Source: Deltaproteobacteria bacterium (GTDB lineage: Bacteria; Desulfobacterota; Binatia; Bin18). From it: a stretch of 8,660 nt of DNA. Numbering within the stretch: the first letter of the stretch is position 1; each line of letters begins with the position of its first letter. The notes under the pieces are model-generated. The model saw nothing but the letters and a program-made list of their open reading frames with translations. It ran no database searches and was not told the DNA's origin. Made by a program: the position numbers and the translations under genes. The DNA lies in NCBI GenBank assembly GCA_016200595.1, contig JACQEL010000880.1, forward strand, positions 1 through 8,660. Direction: 5' to 3'. Of the stretch, positions 5,975 through 8,660 are shown one piece after another.

Positions 5975-6385
5975 CTGCCTCTGTGGGAGCTTAAGAATGC
6001 CTAACAAAACGAGCTCTGAGCTGTAGAGAAGAAATCCTGGGTGCCCGCCTACGCGGGCACGACGAGGCTTTTGTCATTCCCGCGAAAGCGGGAATCCAGT
6101 CGCACGGTGGTTTTGTTAGTGGCTCTAAGGCTCAGGTCTTGCATTACCACATTGTGAGCACAGAAAAAGATTGATGTAGGATTGAAAGACTTGATTCCTT
6201 ATTTGTGCCAGCACCGCCGACCCGTTTTTAGGAGTCGATGCTTAAAGAGACAGCGATCAGGTGATGGGTTTTCCTTACCACGCACTGCAGTTGCCCGAGA
6301 CCGCGTTCGTCGGTTTATCGAAATCCTCTGCCCTCCATACTTCCTTGCTTCACTGTTATAAAGAAAGTGATTTTCAGATGTAGCA
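5975..6385. other. Gene-free interval between hydrolase and truncated methyltransferase gene
   Basis: No plausible gene is present on either strand. The interval contains the REP-like element (6001-6119), the left arm of a larger inverted-repeat segment (6132-6141) and most of repeat copy B (from 6282). 6145-6281 shows nothing further that I can name. Confidence 0.65.
6001..6119. repeat. REP-like double hairpin bounded by 10-bp inverted repeats
   Basis: The outer arms are perfect: CTAACAAAAC (6001-6010) and GTTTTGTTAG (6110-6119). Inside, GTGCCCGC (6041-6048)/GCGGGCAC (6053-6060) with loop CTAC, and ATTCCCGC (6076-6083)/GCGGGAAT (6088-6095) with a GAAA tetraloop, form two 8-bp hairpins. The two hairpins are themselves inverted relatives (CTGG before the first, CCAG after the second; CGAC versus GTCA inside). 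The inner part is the common environmental REP type containing GTCATTCCCGC. Lying 26 bp after the hydrolase stop, it may also end that transcript. Whether the outer arms form a mobile unit is inference. Confidence 0.7.
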
Positions 6386-6398
6386 CTACAAGACCTGA
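6132..6398. mobile_element. Possible non-autonomous or dead transposon segment with 10-bp terminal inverted repeats
   Basis: TCAGGTCTTG (6132-6141) and CAAGACCTGA (6389-6398) are perfect inverted repeats enclosing a 267-bp segment with no coding capacity. The right arm is the end of repeat copy B, and the same arm with its preceding G occurs at the end of copy A (2765-2774). The left arm continues inward as GCAT, giving ATGCAAGACCTGA in reverse orientation, identical to 2762-2774. The segment ends inside the truncated methyltransferase frame. No target duplication is visible, so mobility is inferred only from the repeated ends and the damaged neighbour. Confidence 0.45.
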
Positions 6399-6400
6399 CC
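6282..6400 (+). repeat. Dispersed ~120-bp repeat, copy B
   Basis: This is the second copy of the repeat at 2656-2776, in the same orientation and with the blocks in the same order (GCACTGC, TTCGTCGGT, ATCGAA, GCCCTCCA, the AAGAAAGTGA block, CAAGACCTGACC). The divergence between copies indicates old insertion or duplication. Its right end supplies the stop codon of the truncated methyltransferase frame (6386-6388, minus). Confidence 0.7.
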
Positions 6401-6523
6401 TTTGTCTCGCCGCGCCCAGGCTTGCCAATAGCGAACGGTTCCCGCCGGGATGAACAGCAGAAGCCCCATCACAACGGCGAGGACAGCGAGTGCGAGCCAT
6501 GCCCTGGCATTAAGGTTCTTCAT
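6386..6523 (-). pseudogene. N-terminal remnant of an isoprenylcysteine carboxyl methyltransferase-like membrane protein
   Basis: A 45-residue frame from ATG 6523 with a decent ribosome site (AGAGGA, complement of 6528-6533). It reads MKNLNARAWLALAVLAVV then MGLLLFIPAGTVRYWQAW, which I recognise as the N-terminus and first membrane helix of the isoprenylcysteine O-methyltransferase-like family, where the sequence normally continues from YWQAW into further membrane helices and a SAM-binding C-terminus (about 200 residues). Here it changes after WQAW to RRDKGQVL and stops inside repeat copy B, so the catalytic part is missing. It lies 56 bp after the monooxygenase gene on the same strand and was probably its operon partner. 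It is almost certainly inactive, although a small membrane peptide could still be made. Confidence 0.75.
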
Positions 6524-6579
6524 AGCGTCCTCTGCCCGTACCGACACGCGCTGGGCGGCGATACGGCAGAGCGCGGTAG

Positions 6580-8250
6580 TTAGCCACGGGAGAGTTCAAC
6601 CTCTCTTTCACCGTCATGCCCCCGAATCAATAGGAACCCTGCGTAGCCTTTCGCCGCAACGTCGTTGCATTTCTGTACATAGGGAGGAAAGCCAATGTAG
6701 GGCATGAACACGCGCGGCTTGCCAGGGATGTTCGCCCCGAGGTACCACGAGTTGCAGGTGGGATAGAGCGTGGCACCGGCCACTTCGTTCACATGGTCGA
6801 CCCAAGCATCCTGCGCCGCAAGCGTCGGCTCGATACACGCAAAGCCATGGTCGCACATGTATCGGATGCAATCGGCGATCCATTCAACGTGCTGCTCGAT
6901 GGACGGAATCATGTTCGTCAGCACGGAAGGGCTGCCGGGGCCGGTGATGGTGAACAGGTTTGGGAAGCCGACCGTCGCAACCCCCAGATAGGTGCGGGGG
7001 CCCTCGGCCCAGGCTTCCTTGAGCGACCGTCCGCCTTTGCCACGAATATCGATTTTTAGCAATGAGCCCGTCATAGCGTCGAACCCGGTGGCAAACACGA
7101 TGGCGTCGAGTTCGTATTCTTTCCCCTTCACCCTGAGGCCGTGCTCGGTGATCTCCTCGATGGGTGAGTCGCTCACCTCGACCAACGTGACATTCGACCG
7201 ATTGAAGGTGTCGTAATACCCCGTGTCAACACACAGGCGCTTGCAGCCGACGACGGTGCGAGGCGCTAGCTGCTCGGCAATGGTCGGATCGTGCACGATT
7301 GCGCGGATTTTCTCGCGAACGAACTCTGCCGCCGTGTCATTGGCTTCCTTGCTGAACAACAAGTCAGCAAACGCTCCGAGGAATGGCAACCCACCATAGG
7401 TCCACCGCTCCTCGTATTCGCGCTGGCGCTCTTCCGGCGTCGTCTCTAGCGCGGAGGCCTCGTTGTACTGAAAATCGACGCCGAACAGCATCTGCTTGTT
7501 TTGTTCTCTGAAATTGGCGTAGTTGGCTTTGATCGCTCGTTCCACTTCGGAGTCCAGCGGGCCGTTGTGCGCTGGAATGGTGTAGGTGGGCGTGCGCTGG
7601 AATACGAACAGATGGGACGCCTGCTGGGCGATGAGTGGAATAGACTGAATACCCGACGATCCCGTGCCGATCACGCCCACGCGCTTGTCGGTGAAGTCGA
7701 CACCCTCGTGCGGCCAGTTGCCCGTGTGATACGACGAGCCGGCGAAACGCTCGAGCCCCGTGAAGTGCGGCGTATTCGTGGACGAGAGGCAGCCCGTCGC
7801 CATGACACAGAATTTCGCCGACACGCGGTCGCCCGTGCTCGTCTCGATCGTCCAGCGTTGCGTCGCCTCATCGAAAATTGCGGCCTGCACGCGCGTGTTG
7901 AGGTAGATGTCACGCCGCAGCGCGAAGCGATCCGCAACGTGATTGAGGTATTGCAGAATCTCCGATTGTGGGGCGTACCGTTCCGTCCACACCCACTCTT
8001 GCTGCAACTCCTCGGAGAACTGGTAGGAATACTCCAGGCTCTCGACATCGCACCGCGCGCCTGGATAGCGATTCCAAAACCAGGTGCCGCCGACGCTACT
8101 GCCCGCTTCGAACAGGCGAGCAGAGAGCCCGAGCCCGTGCATACGGTGTAGCATGTACAGTCCAGCGAACCCGGCACCGACAATCACAGCATCGACATTG
8201 CCGCCCGGCTTCTGACTGGTTTCCATAGAGTTCACTTGCACCTCCGCCAT
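6580..8250 (-). CDS. Baeyer-Villiger monooxygenase (FAD/NADPH-dependent)
   Basis: A 556-residue flavoprotein of about full length for the cyclohexanone/phenylacetone monooxygenase group. It inserts oxygen next to a ketone to give an ester or lactone, using NADPH and O2. Seen in order: FAD-binding GAGFAG (25-30), GGTWFWNRYPGARCDVES (54-71) with the family Asp at 68, the BVMO fingerprint FAGSSYHTGNWP (169-180), NADPH-binding GTGSSG (195-200), GCKRLCVDTGYY containing Arg338, which aligns with the catalytic Arg of phenylacetone monooxygenase, and the FATGFD motif. The start ATG has GAGGAGG (complement of 8258-8264) 7 bases upstream; Met9 is a weaker alternative. It is cytosolic. Upstream on the same strand lies a hydrolase fragment and downstream a truncated methyltransferase-like gene, suggesting a catabolic operon. 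The substrate cannot be told; N- or S-oxygenation remains possible. Confidence 0.95.
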   Translation of the reverse strand: MAEVQVNSMETSQKPGGNVDAVIVGAGFAGLYMLHRMHGLGLSARLFEAGSSVGGTWFWNRYPGARCDVESLEYSYQFSEELQQEWVWTERYAPQSEILQYLNHVADRFALRRDIYLNTRVQAAIFDEATQRWTIETSTGDRVSAKFCVMATGCLSSTNTPHFTGLERFAGSSYHTGNWPHEGVDFTDKRVGVIGTGSSGIQSIPLIAQQASHLFVFQRTPTYTIPAHNGPLDSEVERAIKANYANFREQNKQMLFGVDFQYNEASALETTPEERQREYEERWTYGGLPFLGAFADLLFSKEANDTAAEFVREKIRAIVHDPTIAEQLAPRTVVGCKRLCVDTGYYDTFNRSNVTLVEVSDSPIEEITEHGLRVKGKEYELDAIVFATGFDAMTGSLLKIDIRGKGGRSLKEAWAEGPRTYLGVATVGFPNLFTITGPGSPSVLTNMIPSIEQHVEWIADCIRYMCDHGFACIEPTLAAQDAWVDHVNEVAGATLYPTCNSWYLGANIPGKPRVFMPYIGFPPYVQKCNDVAAKGYAGFLLIRGHDGEREVELSRG

Positions 8251-8278
8251 ATTTCAACCTCCTCAGGGGCGTCATTCG

Positions 8279-8295
8279 AGCCGGCCAACCCGGCT
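8279..8295 (-). other. Short perfect stem upstream of the monooxygenase ribosome site
   Basis: AGCCGG (8279-8284) and CCGGCT (8290-8295) form a 6-bp stem with a 5-base loop, 14 bases ahead of the monooxygenase Shine-Dalgarno on the minus-strand transcript. It could affect translation or processing; no T-run follows it. Confidence 0.25.
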
Positions 8296-8340
8296 TGGAA
8301 TCACTGCCAAGGACTTCGCTCACCGGTCTCTTAGCCAACG

Positions 8341-8380
8341 CGGAGGTAAGCAGCGCGCCTTGCACGTCTGCTCACCTCCG
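8341..8380 (-). promoter_or_regulatory. Strong intercistronic hairpin between hydrolase and monooxygenase genes
   Basis: Positions 8341-8353 and 8368-8380 are inverted repeats of 13 bases with one mismatch. Read as plus-strand RNA the odd pair is A-C, but on the minus-strand transcript it is G-U, so the full 13-bp stem forms only in the direction in which the flanking genes are transcribed. The loop is 14 bases. There is no U-tract, so a processing or mRNA-stability element is as likely as a terminator. Confidence 0.45.
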
Positions 8381-8411
8381 ATGTGGGGCTCCTCGCCATT
8401 CTTCTTCACGT

Positions 8412-8660
8412 TTAGATGAGGGAGAGCACCGCTGTCGAAAACTGCTGCGGCGCTTCCTGTGGCAAGTTATGGGCCACCCCGGGAACTACTTGACGCTCAT
8501 AGGCACCCGTGAAGAACCGAGCGTGCCTCTCGGAGATCGCTAGAGGTGCGACTCCGTCGTCACCTCCGTGGAGCACGATTGTTGGTACGCTTATGGATGG
8601 CTGTGCGGTCAATCGGCGCTCAGTGTCTTCAACCGCGGGATCGCCGGGTGCCAGCCCAAA
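8412..8660 (-). CDS. Alpha/beta hydrolase, C-terminal part
   Basis: The frame is open from the right edge (8660) to a TAA at 8414-8412, giving 82 C-terminal residues; the N-terminus and nucleophile lie outside the window. VPTIVLHGGDDGVAPL carries the strand before the catalytic acid, with Asp in the GGDD turn, and RQVVPGVAHNLPQEAP carries the catalytic His, followed by the usual last helix FSTAVLSLI. This is the typical end of a single-domain alpha/beta hydrolase of about 280-300 residues. It precedes the Baeyer-Villiger monooxygenase on the same strand with a 161-bp gap containing a hairpin. Hydrolases next to such monooxygenases commonly cleave the ester or lactone product; that role is inferred from position only. 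Epoxide hydrolase or haloalkane dehalogenase relatives cannot be excluded. Confidence 0.88.
   Translation of the reverse strand, partial: FGLAPGDPAVEDTERRLTAQPSISVPTIVLHGGDDGVAPLAISERHARFFTGAYERQVVPGVAHNLPQEAPQQFSTAVLSLI

Noticed and set aside
7501..8151. 216-residue plus-strand frame over the monooxygenase gene
   Set aside because: It is a shadow of the Baeyer-Villiger monooxygenase, with Arg/Val-rich composition and no family resemblance.

Overview
This 8.66 kb window comes from a bacterial chromosome of moderately high GC. Shine-Dalgarno sites are strong (AAGGAGG-type) and the spacers are rich in repeats. The gene set (a UGSC-neighbour-type protein, a CMD-family protein, a redoxin/2OG-Fe(II) dioxygenase fusion, a Baeyer-Villiger monooxygenase and an alpha/beta hydrolase) resembles what I remember from uncultured soil or sponge-associated lineages such as Binatota, Tectomicrobia or Rokubacteria. 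That placement is a guess from gene content and was not computed.

Layout. 1-722 (minus) is the N-terminal 240 residues of a protein with the DGLPIVPPTEERV signature, running off the left edge. Divergent from it, 855-2634 (plus) is a likely two-gene operon: a cysteine-free carboxymuconolactone-decarboxylase-fold protein, then a 378-residue protein joining a redoxin-like domain with no peroxidatic cysteine to a complete Fe(II)/2-oxoglutarate dioxygenase domain. 2635-3219 has no gene but holds several repeat modules: a 121-bp dispersed repeat, a 67-bp double-hairpin inverted-repeat element, a degenerate 7-bp tandem array, and a palindrome plus extra half-site (CTAGGACA). The last precedes a small winged-helix protein (3220-3555). 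3556-4168 holds no convincing intact gene, only overlapping short frames that look like a decayed gene. 4169-5974 (plus) is a membrane-anchored alpha/beta hydrolase (Ser210, Asp286, His327) with about six C-terminal hydrophobic segments.

5975-6385 is a second repeat cluster: a REP-like double hairpin bounded by 10-bp inverted repeats (6001-6119), then a 267-bp segment bounded by another 10-bp inverted repeat pair (6132-6398). The right half of that segment is a second copy of the 121-bp repeat. The segment abuts a truncated isoprenylcysteine carboxyl methyltransferase-like gene (6386-6523, minus) that keeps only its N-terminal membrane segment. Upstream of it on the minus strand are a full-length Baeyer-Villiger monooxygenase (6580-8250) and the C-terminal part of an alpha/beta hydrolase (8412-8660, running off the right edge).

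How the genes may work together. The minus-strand group on the right looks like a catabolic operon in which ketones are oxidised to esters or lactones that the hydrolase could then hydrolyse; the methyltransferase-like gene behind it has been lost. The left pair may be an oxidation module, but nothing in the sequence fixes a substrate. I see no phage, CRISPR or defence system and no clearly new multi-gene system. The most unusual material is the layered repeats and their relation to the truncated gene.
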